Shown: one piece after another, positions 7,535-17,689 of the stretch | Layout of the letters: every line of letters begins with the position of its first letter | Numbering within the stretch: the stretch's first letter is position 1 | Origin: Acholeplasmataceae bacterium | GTDB lineage: Bacteria > Bacillota_I > Bacilli_A > Acholeplasmatales > Acholeplasmataceae | Reading direction: 5' to 3' | Assembly: GCA_021736335.1 (NCBI GenBank) | Contig: JAIPGC010000003.1 | Span: 1 to 64,000, forward strand | Length of the DNA: 64,000 nucleotides | Translations under genes and position numbers: made by a program | Notes under the pieces: model-generated | Told to the model about the DNA's origin: nothing | Seen by the model: only the letters and a program-made list of their open reading frames with translations | Databases searched by the model: none

Positions 7535-10500
7535 TTAAACTCTAATCATTCTTTCATCCTTAAATGTTTCCACAATAGCATAATCATTTTCTTTTACAAT
7601 GACCAAGCTTGTGTTGACATAATTGATGATATTTGAAACGCGTTGAGGTGGTACAGCAATCAATAATTGAATGCTTAAGCTGTTATAGAATTTCATCATC
7701 GCATCGATTCTTGATTCATCCATATTATTAAATGCTTCATCAAATAAAACGATACAACCTGAGTCAATTCTTCTATTTTTGGTTAGAAGTTGTTGGAAAG
7801 AAGCTGCAATAACGATATAGAATGGAACTTGAGTTTCCCCACCACTCTTTTCCTTAGAAACCTTAGAGAACATGGACTTGTTCCCATTCTTATTCGTGAC
7901 TTCAATGTCATATGCCATATAGTTTCGATAATCCAAATACTTATACGTTAACATATCATATTCAGGATCATTAGAGGCAATCTTCTCAAATAATTCCATC
8001 AAGATGGTTTCATTTTTCTTTGTTAAACCTTCAGTAAACAATGTGTGCTTGCTAATTGCTTCATTTCCCATAATGATATTATAGTACAATTTATAATCGG
8101 GATCATCACTTGCTTTGTAGGTCAGCTGATAACTATCTGAACCAAAGGTCTTACCCATTAAGGCGATATTGAGTTCAGCTATTTGTTGCTGTGCGTTTTC
8201 AATTGATGCTCTAAGCTTGCCAACAAATTCTTCTTTAAATCCGATTTCTGAATTTCTACGAAGTTCTGTTGCTTCTTGTTCATAACGAACTAAGTTGTTG
8301 TTTCTAATCTTATGTGCTTCTTGTTCGAAATAAACGAGATCATCCATTGTCGGTGCAGCACCAAAATGGAAGAGATCAATATAATTCTTCATTTGGTTGA
8401 CAATGTCAGCTCCAGCCTTTATGATTTGTGAATTCAAACTTACATTGGATTGTGCCAAGTAAGTTGTAATTGCGTCATGGTCCTGCTTAAACTTCATCTT
8501 TAAAGCAAAGAATTGAGTATTAGCAAGACTTAATTTTTCAGGATGCTTGTGACTGAGTTCTTTTTGAGCAATAGAGAATTCATCTAGTTTTTCTTTGATT
8601 TCATCAATTAAGTCGATGATCCGTTGACGTTCATCACGGTTTGTTGCAATCTCACCAACAAAACTTTCTGAATCTATGCGTAATTGCTTACGGTTATCTC
8701 TTGCTTTTTGAATTTGTTCTTCAAGCTTAGCAAGATTCTTATCCTTACCTAAGCTATTGATTTGTTCTTCAAGTTGTGTGTACTCTCTTCTGGTTTGTTT
8801 GATTAAATCAAAATATCTGATTTGTCCTTGATGTACTAGTTGGTTAGATCTACTTTGTGAAAGTAATCTCATGATCTTATCGTTTTTATCTGTGATGTCA
8901 TATAACTTGTCCATTTTGGCTTCTAGAGCGCTTAAATGCTTAGTTTCCATCTCTGTTTGCATCGTAGTTGCTTGAGTGCCTATAAAAGGAATTTCATAGA
9001 CTCTAGGATTGATTTGTCTTGCAGTATGGTTACTATAAGTCATGCATGTTGGAGTAATCGAACGATTGAAATTCTTTAAGTCATGAACATCATCCACACA
9101 ATATGTACTGTTAAGTAGCATATTAATATAATATCTAGCATATGTATGGTCTGAGGTTACTTTATCTGCAAGTGTTCCAGGAACAAGTTGCTCATATGCG
9201 GTAAGTTTTTGTGTGTTAACGAGTCCAACTCCATATATCTTTTGTTCAAATTTAACTTGATCATATATATCAAGAGCATCATTAAAATAACTAGGATCTA
9301 CGATAATGTCAAATCTTTGTGTATTCAAATAACCTTCAACAGCATTTCTCCACTTTTCATCACTTACTTCAATGAGCTCGCATAATGGTCTTACACGAAC
9401 TTCTTTTTGATAATGACTCGATAATCCATCATTAATCGCACGGATTAAATTTTCTACATAATTAGGATAAGTTTTAACATTTCTTTTCAGTTGATTGAGT
9501 CTTTGTTGAGAATCACGTATTTCTTCTGATAACTCTCTTTTTTCAGCTTCCAATTTGTCTTTTTCAGTATGATATGCTTGAAGATATGCTTGAACTTCAG
9601 TATTGAGTGTTGAAAGCTGTTGTGATAGCTCTGAAGCACCAAGTTGATCTTCATTGGATTGATAATAACTTACAAATTCTTTCATGGTTGTGTTGGGTAG
9701 CAAGTTAATTAATTCTTTAATGGTTGTAAATTCTTTTTGAAGCATATCTTTAAGCTGTGATAAAACATCTCTTTGAGTTTCATATTCTGTCGCTTTTTTT
9801 TGCAATGCTTCTTGATATGAGCTTAAAGTTCTTGATAAATCACTATCATTTTTCGCACGTTCTAGGTTTAAAATTGCACGATCGTTTTCTTCGATTTGAT
9901 CATCAATTTGACCTTTAGCTTCGCGAAGATAATCTAATTTCTTATCAATTTGAGTTAATTTGTCTTCATTTTGTTTGATGAAAGATTCTCTTTTTTCTAC
10001 CCAATTGAGTTGATCAATGAGTTTATTGATATCTTGCTGTTCTTTATTTAATGTGATATCTTCACCAGTTTGGTGTATCAAATCAAGTTTCTCAAGTTTT
10101 TCACGATCTTTTTTGATTTGCATTTCAATCTTTTTAAGTTGTGCAACATTGTTTTTTAATGATTGAATGTCAATTGGATCATCATCTAGCAAAAACTCAA
10201 AGACGAATGCTTGAAGGTCTATTGATCTAAAAGCTAGGGCTTTGGGAAGTATTTTTGCATACTTAGTTGCATCCATACCAAAAAATCTCGCAAGTGCATC
10301 ACGATATTTTTTTTGTGTCTCAAAAGGTGTAAATTCAATATCTAAAGACTTAAGATAAGCCTTCATGCTCTTATAGTCTCTTGGATATTTCTTCTCAAGG
10401 AATAAGCTATCATGAATGGATACATTATCTAAAAGATAAAATCTTTCTTTAAGTGCGGATGTTTTTGGTAAATCAAGGATACATCCAATCACAGAAAACT

Positions 10501-10810
10501 TTTTACTTTGTTCATCGAAGAACTCTAAGGCGAGATGTGAAACGACATCTCCATTTCTTAGAAATTCTTTGTTTTCAGCACCAATACGACCTCTGACATA
10601 CCCTTCTAAAGTACGCTTTGCATCATCAGTTGCTGCAATATTAAATTTAGAACCACTTCTTCCACCTACAAATAAATATTGCATGGCATCTAGCAATGTA
10701 GATTTACCGGATCCGTTTTCACCGGAAATGAGGGCATTATCTTTAATATCAATGGTTTGATTAGAGAATAAATGCCAGTTGACTAATTTAATCTTCGTCA
10801 ATTTCTTCAT
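7535..10810 (-). CDS. JetC/MksB-like SMC-type ATPase (Wadjet family)
   Basis: Walker A SGENGSGKSTLLDAMQYL; long coiled coil; signature KSGGETQVPF; Walker B CIVLFDEAFNNMD. ATG at 10810 is better spaced from AGGAGG than the GTG at 10822. Confidence 0.9.
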   Translation of the reverse strand: MKKLTKIKLVNWHLFSNQTIDIKDNALISGENGSGKSTLLDAMQYLFVGGRSGSKFNIAATDDAKRTLEGYVRGRIGAENKEFLRNGDVVSHLALEFFDEQSKKFSVIGCILDLPKTSALKERFYLLDNVSIHDSLFLEKKYPRDYKSMKAYLKSLDIEFTPFETQKKYRDALARFFGMDATKYAKILPKALAFRSIDLQAFVFEFLLDDDPIDIQSLKNNVAQLKKIEMQIKKDREKLEKLDLIHQTGEDITLNKEQQDINKLIDQLNWVEKRESFIKQNEDKLTQIDKKLDYLREAKGQIDDQIEENDRAILNLERAKNDSDLSRTLSSYQEALQKKATEYETQRDVLSQLKDMLQKEFTTIKELINLLPNTTMKEFVSYYQSNEDQLGASELSQQLSTLNTEVQAYLQAYHTEKDKLEAEKRELSEEIRDSQQRLNQLKRNVKTYPNYVENLIRAINDGLSSHYQKEVRVRPLCELIEVSDEKWRNAVEGYLNTQRFDIIVDPSYFNDALDIYDQVKFEQKIYGVGLVNTQKLTAYEQLVPGTLADKVTSDHTYARYYINMLLNSTYCVDDVHDLKNFNRSITPTCMTYSNHTARQINPRVYEIPFIGTQATTMQTEMETKHLSALEAKMDKLYDITDKNDKIMRLLSQSRSNQLVHQGQIRYFDLIKQTRREYTQLEEQINSLGKDKNLAKLEEQIQKARDNRKQLRIDSESFVGEIATNRDERQRIIDLIDEIKEKLDEFSIAQKELSHKHPEKLSLANTQFFALKMKFKQDHDAITTYLAQSNVSLNSQIIKAGADIVNQMKNYIDLFHFGAAPTMDDLVYFEQEAHKIRNNNLVRYEQEATELRRNSEIGFKEEFVGKLRASIENAQQQIAELNIALMGKTFGSDSYQLTYKASDDPDYKLYYNIIMGNEAISKHTLFTEGLTKKNETILMELFEKIASNDPEYDMLTYKYLDYRNYMAYDIEVTNKNGNKSMFSKVSKEKSGGETQVPFYIVIAASFQQLLTKNRRIDSGCIVLFDEAFNNMDESRIDAMMKFYNSLSIQLLIAVPPQRVSNIINYVNTSLVIVKENDYAIVETFKDERMIRV

Positions 10811-11426
10811 TGTCGTCAACACCTCCTTCTACATAGCCTTCCAATTTATTTACAACTTCTTTGATGTTATCTAAGTTGGTGACATAAAGGATGGTTGGGT
10901 ATATTTTAATCCGAGCATCATCATGCAAGCCTTTATCGATAAAATCGATGATATTATAGTTTCTTAAAAATGATAATGCTGGTTTGAGCTTATCTTTTGT
11001 GATTCTCTTATGATCTAAAAATCCAATTCTTGTTAATTCTTCATGAATCTCATGTAAGAAGATTTCCACATTTTCATCAAGTGTAACAAAATCCTTTTTT
11101 CTTTGATAGATGATTCTAATGACTAAAATCATCAAACTTTCAGTTTTTCTTAAACGCATATGATTATAAAAACTATCATTGCTAATATGAACCACTTCAT
11201 CTTCACGATGAACATTAAGTGTAAAATCGCTTAAAACAAAGAATGATTCAAATAATTCTTTATAAGCTAAGATAAAACGATAATCGTTTGTATCTCCAGG
11301 CTTTCTTTTTGTCAGAAGATTAACCTGTAAAAGCTTATTGACAATACGAGAAAAGATGGTTTTTTCACCTTCTTTTAATGTAATGAAAATATCATTGAAT
11401 TGTTTAGCTGCTGCTGTTTTATTCAT
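10788..11426 (-). CDS. JetB/MksE-like protein (DUF4194)
   Basis: 212 aa winged-helix-like protein directly upstream of and overlapping the SMC-like ATPase gene; MRLRKTESLMILVIRIIYQRKK typical of DUF4194. Confidence 0.85.
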   Translation of the reverse strand: MNKTAAAKQFNDIFITLKEGEKTIFSRIVNKLLQVNLLTKRKPGDTNDYRFILAYKELFESFFVLSDFTLNVHREDEVVHISNDSFYNHMRLRKTESLMILVIRIIYQRKKDFVTLDENVEIFLHEIHEELTRIGFLDHKRITKDKLKPALSFLRNYNIIDFIDKGLHDDARIKIYPTILYVTNLDNIKEVVNKLEGYVEGGVDDNEEIDED

Positions 11427-12805
11427 GCTTTTACCTCTTTAATCCTAAAGTTTTGGAAAGTGACGAAATTGTTCTTACATTCTCTTCCTAATGGTTCAAC
11501 ATCATAATGCATACCAACAGATTTTGAATACAAGAAGATTAAGATGAGTCTAACAAAATCCTCTTGTGTTTCTAAATTGATCTGAGATGCTTCTAATGAA
11601 GAATGTCCATCAAGTAAGTTTTTAACATGCTCATCAATTTCTTTTTTACCGTAGATATTATTTTTAAGCAATGCTTTAATTTTTTCTTGTCTGTATTCAT
11701 CACTAATTTGATTCTCATCAAATGTCAATTCCTCAATTACAGGCTCAATTCTCATACGGCGTTGATTGTAAAGCGATGCAGTATCGATATTTCTAGCTTG
11801 TGTCAGGAAGAAAAGTTGTGAGTAATCAAAATCCCTTTGTCCTAAGACAATTCTAAATAGTCTATTGAATATACCTTCGATGTCATCAGATTGATTTGTG
11901 AAAAAGAGAATCTTTGAAGCTGCAGCACTGATATATTGTTCATTCTTTCTATCAATAGCAAGGATTAAATGTTCTAATGCTGTAAAACTATCTGTAATGA
12001 ATCTTAGACGATCTTCAATGTAAAGATAGGCTTCATTATAATCTTCGATTCTTTTCACCTTTTGGACCATACTAGCAAGCCCGTCCATAACCTCTTCACT
12101 GTTTCTGATATTGGAAACTGATTCTAAGATGGATCGTTTATATCTGGGTAAACTGTCTGTCGTTTTAAGATTGTAATAAGCTGAATCAAAGAAGTTTTGT
12201 TTATACTCTATGAGTAATTTTTCAAGTAATATCTGTAGATCTTGCTTTGATTGTTTTTTTGTAATGTCATAATAATATCGATAGATATTAGCTTTTAGTG
12301 ATTTGAGTTTGCGAATGATGTCATTAGTCTTTTGATAAGCTTGCTCCAAGACACCAATGCCTTCATCTAAGTTGAATGAATTCAAAAGAGAATACACAGT
12401 GAAAATCTCACCTGTATATTCGCTTTGGCGATTGTTTTGGATATTTTCTAGAATATCAATAATTTGTATGGAATAATCAAATAAGTTGAGTGAAGTTTTA
12501 TAGTTGCCTAATTCTTCTTCACCAATCCATCCGTTCTTTTTCAAGACATTGATGACATGCACTGCCTTCTGTCTTGATGTTCTTGCAGGCTCGTCGTCAT
12601 CGACATCAACGAACTCTTCTGTGGTCTGTTCATCAAAATAATCTATTAATCTTGAGATGATAAATTCTCTATCCCCCTGATAAGCATCTTCAATACTATC
12701 AATTGCTCTATAGATGATGAAAATACAATCGATGTATGTCTTTTTATTAGGGGAGGAAAGCACACTAAAAAAATTACTGTTGATTCTTTCAAAGAGATGT
12801 GCCAT
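11423..12805 (-). CDS. JetA/MksF-like kleisin-type protein (DUF5716/JetA family)
   Basis: MAHLFERINSNFFSVLSSPNKKTYIDCIFIIYRAI... N-terminus; overlaps JetB by 4 nt; conserved JetA-JetB-JetC order. Confidence 0.82.
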   Translation of the reverse strand: MAHLFERINSNFFSVLSSPNKKTYIDCIFIIYRAIDSIEDAYQGDREFIISRLIDYFDEQTTEEFVDVDDDEPARTSRQKAVHVINVLKKNGWIGEEELGNYKTSLNLFDYSIQIIDILENIQNNRQSEYTGEIFTVYSLLNSFNLDEGIGVLEQAYQKTNDIIRKLKSLKANIYRYYYDITKKQSKQDLQILLEKLLIEYKQNFFDSAYYNLKTTDSLPRYKRSILESVSNIRNSEEVMDGLASMVQKVKRIEDYNEAYLYIEDRLRFITDSFTALEHLILAIDRKNEQYISAAASKILFFTNQSDDIEGIFNRLFRIVLGQRDFDYSQLFFLTQARNIDTASLYNQRRMRIEPVIEELTFDENQISDEYRQEKIKALLKNNIYGKKEIDEHVKNLLDGHSSLEASQINLETQEDFVRLILIFLYSKSVGMHYDVEPLGRECKNNFVTFQNFRIKEVKA

Positions 12806-12895
12806 CAGATCCTCCTTTATTTTAATAAAATAAAAAAAATATGAATTTCATATTTATTGTAACATGAATTAGACATATTTTCTATTATTTTTGTA

Positions 12896-14554
12896 TTATT
12901 TGTTGCGACCAAGGGTAATCTTGATTTTCTTACCGTTAAACATCTTTCCATTCAGTTCATCCAAACGCTTAATTGCTGCTGGATGAATTTGAAATTCAGT
13001 ATCATTTTGATTGACGATAATGTCACCAACATTCTTAGGATAAAGGTCAGCATATTTCTTAAAATAATCAAGCATTTGCACTGGACGAAGTCCGTCTTCT
13101 TTACCTAAATTGATGACAGCATTCTTGTATGTACCATAAGATTTTTTACCTCTGGAATCTCCTGAAGCATCTGATCTATTTCTTGAACTTCCTCGAGTAT
13201 CATTGCTGTTTCTTGTCTTATAGTCATTCGTTCTTTTTTGTGCTGGTGATTCGATCTGACCATATGTCTTTTTTTCTACTGTTATCTTAGATAACAATGC
13301 ATGAATGATTTCATCATCTGAGAATCCATCTTCATGAAGATGTTCTATGATATCATCATAATTGTTTTCATTTTTGATAATGACATCTTTGATTTTCTTA
13401 TAGTTTCTTTCTTCACTCTTCTTGTAAATATCTTCTTCTGTAGGAATTTCTTTTGGTGTAATTTTCATCTTGATATAATTCTCAATCATAGCAAGTTTAC
13501 CACGTAAGCTTGGATACACTAAAGATACTGATAAACCTGATTTTCCAGCACGTCCAGTACGCCCAATTCTATGCACATAAATTTCATCTTCAAATGGGAT
13601 TTCATAGTTGATAACCATGTCGACATGAGAGATATCTAAGCCTCTTGCTGCAACATCTGTTGCAATCAAAAACTTAAGTCTTTTTGCTCTAAATCTACCC
13701 ATAACATAGTCTCTTTGACTCTGCTTCAAATCACCATGAATTGCATCAGCTTCGTAGTTGTGTTTTTGTAAAAATGCAGAAACACTATCCACGTCAACTT
13801 TTGTGTTGCAAAAAATAATCGCTGAATTAGGGTCATGATAATCAAGTACTCTTATGAGCAAATCATCACGATCAGATTTCTTCACCATATAGTAAATTTG
13901 ATCTGTCTTTGTTACAGTCAAAGTAGGTGTTTCAATCTGAATGATTGCAGGATTCTTCTGATACTTTTGTGCGACCTTTTTGATGAATGGAGGGATCGTT
14001 GCTGAAAAGAGTGCTGTTTGTCTTGTTCTAGGTGTGTCTTTAAGCAATGTTTCCAAATCTTCTTGGAACCCCATTTTAAGCATTTCATCTGCTTCGTCCA
14101 TAACAAGAATCTTCAGATTACTGAAATCAACTGTTCCACGATTTAAGTGGTCAATCGTACGTCCAGGTGTAGCAACCACAATATGTGGATGCTCTGCTAG
14201 TGCCTTAAACTGTTTGTTGTAAGATTCTCCACCAAATATAGAAGTGATTCTTACAGCCTTATTAAACTTGATGAGTTTCAAAAACTCTTTATAAACTTGA
14301 AGCGTTAGCTCTCTTGTGGGACAAATCACTAATGCTTGAACTGTTTTTTCATTGACATTGATTTGTTCTAAGATAGGTATAGCAAAAGCGAATGTTTTGC
14401 CTGTACCTGTTTGAGCTTGGCCAATCAAATCTTGGCCCTCTAGCATTTTTGGAATCGCGTGATGTTGGATCGGCGTTGTTTCCACTAGACCTAGGCTTTC
14501 AATAGCCTGTTTTGTTTCTGTTAAAATTTGTAAATCATTAAATAAAATATTCAT
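12896..14554 (-). CDS. DEAD-box RNA helicase with DbpA-type RNA-binding domain
   Basis: AQTGTGKT, VMDEADEML, SATIPP, HRIGRTGRAGKSG; C-terminal KKYADLYPKNVGDIIV...KRLDELNGKMFNGKKIKITLGR. Confidence 0.95.
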   Translation of the reverse strand: MNILFNDLQILTETKQAIESLGLVETTPIQHHAIPKMLEGQDLIGQAQTGTGKTFAFAIPILEQINVNEKTVQALVICPTRELTLQVYKEFLKLIKFNKAVRITSIFGGESYNKQFKALAEHPHIVVATPGRTIDHLNRGTVDFSNLKILVMDEADEMLKMGFQEDLETLLKDTPRTRQTALFSATIPPFIKKVAQKYQKNPAIIQIETPTLTVTKTDQIYYMVKKSDRDDLLIRVLDYHDPNSAIIFCNTKVDVDSVSAFLQKHNYEADAIHGDLKQSQRDYVMGRFRAKRLKFLIATDVAARGLDISHVDMVINYEIPFEDEIYVHRIGRTGRAGKSGLSVSLVYPSLRGKLAMIENYIKMKITPKEIPTEEDIYKKSEERNYKKIKDVIIKNENNYDDIIEHLHEDGFSDDEIIHALLSKITVEKKTYGQIESPAQKRTNDYKTRNSNDTRGSSRNRSDASGDSRGKKSYGTYKNAVINLGKEDGLRPVQMLDYFKKYADLYPKNVGDIIVNQNDTEFQIHPAAIKRLDELNGKMFNGKKIKITLGRNK

Positions 14555-14635
14555 TTTTTTCCTCAATTCTTTTTAAACCTTATACACTATACCATAAACA
14601 CTTTAAAAATACTATCATTCACACAAAAAAAAGAC

Positions 14636-15283
14636 TCAATGAGCCTTCTTTCTTTGACAATTCTCACCTTCACAGTGTTCAGTCTTGGAAAATTGTGCAC
14701 TTGCTCGAATTAACTCATCTAAAAGAGCCTTTTCGTTATGATATCCATTTAAGCGATATTTACCATCTATTCTGATATGAGGAAGTTCAAATATGCCTTT
14801 TACAATCGCGTTTTCCCTATTAGATTGAACTTGCGATAAGTACATATCTGAGTTTAATACCTCTTCTGTGAGTGTCTTATCTATACCAGATTGAAAAGCA
14901 ATATCAAGTAGAACTTGATGATCACTTATATCTTTATGATCTTCATAATATGCTTTAAATACATTCAGATTAAACAAAAATGAGCAATCTTCCTTTTTTG
15001 CAAGATGTGAAAGACGATGTGCATCAATAACCTGAACTGGCCTTAAATTGGGATTCACATCTTCAGTAATCTTTTGTGCCTCATTTAATGAGATCACATG
15101 ATGTTTACTCAAAATCCGATGGAAAGTACAATCATCTTCAGGACTAAAAAAGGGAATCATTTCATAACTTCGATAAAGCAATTCCAAATTTTTAAATTCA
15201 TAGTCCAATAATATTTTTTCTATGGTTTTATGTTGTTTGTAACAAAGTGGGCTTAAATAATCCAACCAAATTTCTAATTTCAT
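14636..15283 (-). CDS. DsbA/FrnE-family thioredoxin-fold protein
   Basis: LEIWLDYLSPLCYKQHKTIE...; GIFELPHIRIDGKYRLNGYH; C-terminal CEGENC (CX4C). Confidence 0.8.
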   Translation of the reverse strand: MKLEIWLDYLSPLCYKQHKTIEKILLDYEFKNLELLYRSYEMIPFFSPEDDCTFHRILSKHHVISLNEAQKITEDVNPNLRPVQVIDAHRLSHLAKKEDCSFLFNLNVFKAYYEDHKDISDHQVLLDIAFQSGIDKTLTEEVLNSDMYLSQVQSNRENAIVKGIFELPHIRIDGKYRLNGYHNEKALLDELIRASAQFSKTEHCEGENCQRKKAH

Positions 15284-15397
15284 TTATACTCCTTAACAAG
15301 CCATCATCTAAACATCAATTTAATGTAATTCAATTATAATTTCTAATGCTTAAGATGTCAAAAGATGAGACTTATGAGTGGAGTTTTTTAGGTTGTA

Positions 15398-16876
15398 TTA
15401 AGACTTTTTATATACAATGGTCTCGTTAATAACTGTTGCGTATAATATATCTTTTTTAAAATCTTCGATTGGTGCTAAAAGTAAATCTTCTGTAAAGATT
15501 GTTAAATCAGCAATATAGCCTTGTTTCAAATAACCTCTATAGGGATCCATTGTTGAAAAATTAGCTCCTTTTGTATATAAAGAGATAGCTTCAAATCTAG
15601 TTAATGCTTCGTCTTCAAAATATACTTTTGAATCATGATCAGATTGTCTTTTTACTGCTGCATGGATACCAAGTAAAGGATTAGGTATCTCAATCGGTGC
15701 ATCACTACTACCTGCAAGAGGTACACCTTGTTTAAGTAGTGATTTCCATGGAAAAGCATACCTAGGAATCTGGCTGAAATAACCTAGAGCCCACGGAAGG
15801 TCACTTGATAAAAATTGAGGTTGAATATCGATAGACAAGGGCATATTTTTAATCATCATCAATGCTTTTTCATCTACCCATGGTGTATGAATCAAACGAT
15901 CATATGTTCCTGGTTTTGGTGGATGTTTTTTTAGAATTTCAAGTACTTCAACCAACCCTTGATCACCAATCACATGAATTGCAACGTTGAGTTCATGAAG
16001 TCTTGTTTTTTTTACCATCTGCTCAAAAGTCTCTTTTGAATGGATTCTCATGCCATAAGACTCTGAGTCTTTATACTGAGCCTTCATAAGGGCTGTCTTT
16101 GATGAAACTGTACCATCATAAAACATCTTTACAGCTCCTAGCTGTAAATATGGGGTTTGATTTAAAAACACTCGATTTGATTTGATGTAATCATCTAGTA
16201 CCATATGATGAACGATTAAATGTGCTCTAAAAGGCATTTGAGATAGAACTTTGTCAAATACACCTAGAGTATTATAAAAGCCATCATAGTAGAAGAGATC
16301 ATCACTGTGACCACCTGTTAACCCATAGCGATATAAAGCTTGAATGGATTTTTTAAGGAGGTTTTCTAAAACTTGATTTGTGTGCATTGGAAATGTATGC
16401 ATGGCTTGTTCTGCTAAGTCTTCAGTTAGAAAACCATTAGAATCTAATGCTTTAACTTTCTTAAGCACAATATCATTTGCTGTCACACTGTGATAATCAT
16501 TATGTCTAATCAATATCGGATAAGTAGAGCTGATTTGATTTAAATCATCTTTAGTTACTCCACACTCAAAATAACCTTCAGCAAAAAGTGGCTCATGATT
16601 AAAACTTTTCTTTAGAATATCTAAAACTGCTTCTTTATCCTTTAGATTTTTCAAGTTTGGTCTGGAAAGCTTCTGACCATACCCCAGAAGATGAAGATGG
16701 GCATCAACAAATCCAGGATAGATATGATTGCCTTTTAGATCAATAACTTCATCAAAGTCTAAATGCTCAATTTCTTGGTCAAAGCCAACAATGACACCTT
16801 GATTGGTTGCCATTTGATATTTCGCCTCTTGCTCAGTTAGCATGGTATGAAACACACCGTTTTTCCATAGTTTCAT
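15398..16876 (-). CDS. Amidohydrolase (YtcJ-like)
   Basis: GFVDAHLHLLGYG, VAIHVIGDQG, LAGSSDAPIEIPNPLLGIHAAVKR. Confidence 0.9.
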   Translation of the reverse strand: MKLWKNGVFHTMLTEQEAKYQMATNQGVIVGFDQEIEHLDFDEVIDLKGNHIYPGFVDAHLHLLGYGQKLSRPNLKNLKDKEAVLDILKKSFNHEPLFAEGYFECGVTKDDLNQISSTYPILIRHNDYHSVTANDIVLKKVKALDSNGFLTEDLAEQAMHTFPMHTNQVLENLLKKSIQALYRYGLTGGHSDDLFYYDGFYNTLGVFDKVLSQMPFRAHLIVHHMVLDDYIKSNRVFLNQTPYLQLGAVKMFYDGTVSSKTALMKAQYKDSESYGMRIHSKETFEQMVKKTRLHELNVAIHVIGDQGLVEVLEILKKHPPKPGTYDRLIHTPWVDEKALMMIKNMPLSIDIQPQFLSSDLPWALGYFSQIPRYAFPWKSLLKQGVPLAGSSDAPIEIPNPLLGIHAAVKRQSDHDSKVYFEDEALTRFEAISLYTKGANFSTMDPYRGYLKQGYIADLTIFTEDLLLAPIEDFKKDILYATVINETIVYKKS

Positions 16877-16893
16877 TTTTTCACCTCAAAAGA

Positions 16894-16935
16894 AAAAGCT
16901 CTTTACATGATTTTATCATGTTTTGAGCTTTTTTT
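16894..16935 (-). terminator. Terminator downstream of recX
   Basis: Minus strand AAAGCTCAAAACATGATAAAATCATGTAAAGAGCTTTTT. Confidence 0.75.
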
Positions 16936-17689
16936 ATGATTGGATTGCTTTTTTAATATCTTCAATTTTAAATCCTTTGGCATAGAGTTTTTGAATGATT
17001 TTGTATTCTACTTGCTGATCTTCCATATTGTGATATTTCTTGATGAGCTTTGCGTATTCCTTTTTAATCAGTTCAAGCTCATCCACCTGATAAGATGACA
17101 TCGACTTTTTGATTTGAGCTTCAACTGCTTCTAAACTAAACCCTTTTCTCAAATAATACCCTTTTAAGGATTGAATTGCTTGTTTCTTTGATTTGTTTTT
17201 AATAGCACTAATTTTCTTGGGGAGTAGACGGCTTAAAATCTGATCTTCATCGATATGCTTGGTGAAACTTTCGATCAACTCAGCTGATACACCTTTTTCA
17301 CGAAGCTTATTAAATATCATGAGTGGTCCATCGTTATTTTGTTTCATTTGAACATATAACTTCGTATATGCATAATCATCTAGATATTTTTTTTCTATAA
17401 ATTTGGTTACAAGTTGTTTGACAATTGATTCTTGGGCACCTTTAGATCGTAAATAATCACTTAATTCCTTAGTTGTTTGCATTTTCTTAAGATGAATGAT
17501 GCCCAACTTATAATAATGCGCATAATCATTTTCCATGATCAACTGATGATAGGATTTGCTGTCGTATGTTTGAAGAAGCTTCAAATGAAACTTTAAGAAA
17601 ATTTCAGGTTCAATCATGATCCATTCATCATCAAATCTTACCTTATAATATTGTGTTTTCTTTTCTATTTCATGTATTGTTTTCATCAT
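16934..17689 (-). CDS. recX: Regulatory protein RecX
   Basis: Three-helix repeats, LRSKGAQESIVKQLVTKFIEKKYLDDYAYTKLYV; 4-nt overlap with the upstream gene. Confidence 0.87.
   Translation of the reverse strand: MMKTIHEIEKKTQYYKVRFDDEWIMIEPEIFLKFHLKLLQTYDSKSYHQLIMENDYAHYYKLGIIHLKKMQTTKELSDYLRSKGAQESIVKQLVTKFIEKKYLDDYAYTKLYVQMKQNNDGPLMIFNKLREKGVSAELIESFTKHIDEDQILSRLLPKKISAIKNKSKKQAIQSLKGYYLRKGFSLEAVEAQIKKSMSSYQVDELELIKKEYAKLIKKYHNMEDQQVEYKIIQKLYAKGFKIEDIKKAIQS

Noticed and set aside
13918-14222. ORFs antisense or out of frame inside the DEAD-box helicase gene (and similar small ORFs inside secA, infB, nusA, fusA-like and ntp genes)
   Set aside because: No RBS or family motif; fully overlapped by well-supported genes.
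12896-14554. DEAD-box helicase as a component of the Jet locus
   Set aside because: Standard CshA/DbpA-type RNA helicase with its own RBS, ~90 nt upstream; no basis for functional linkage.
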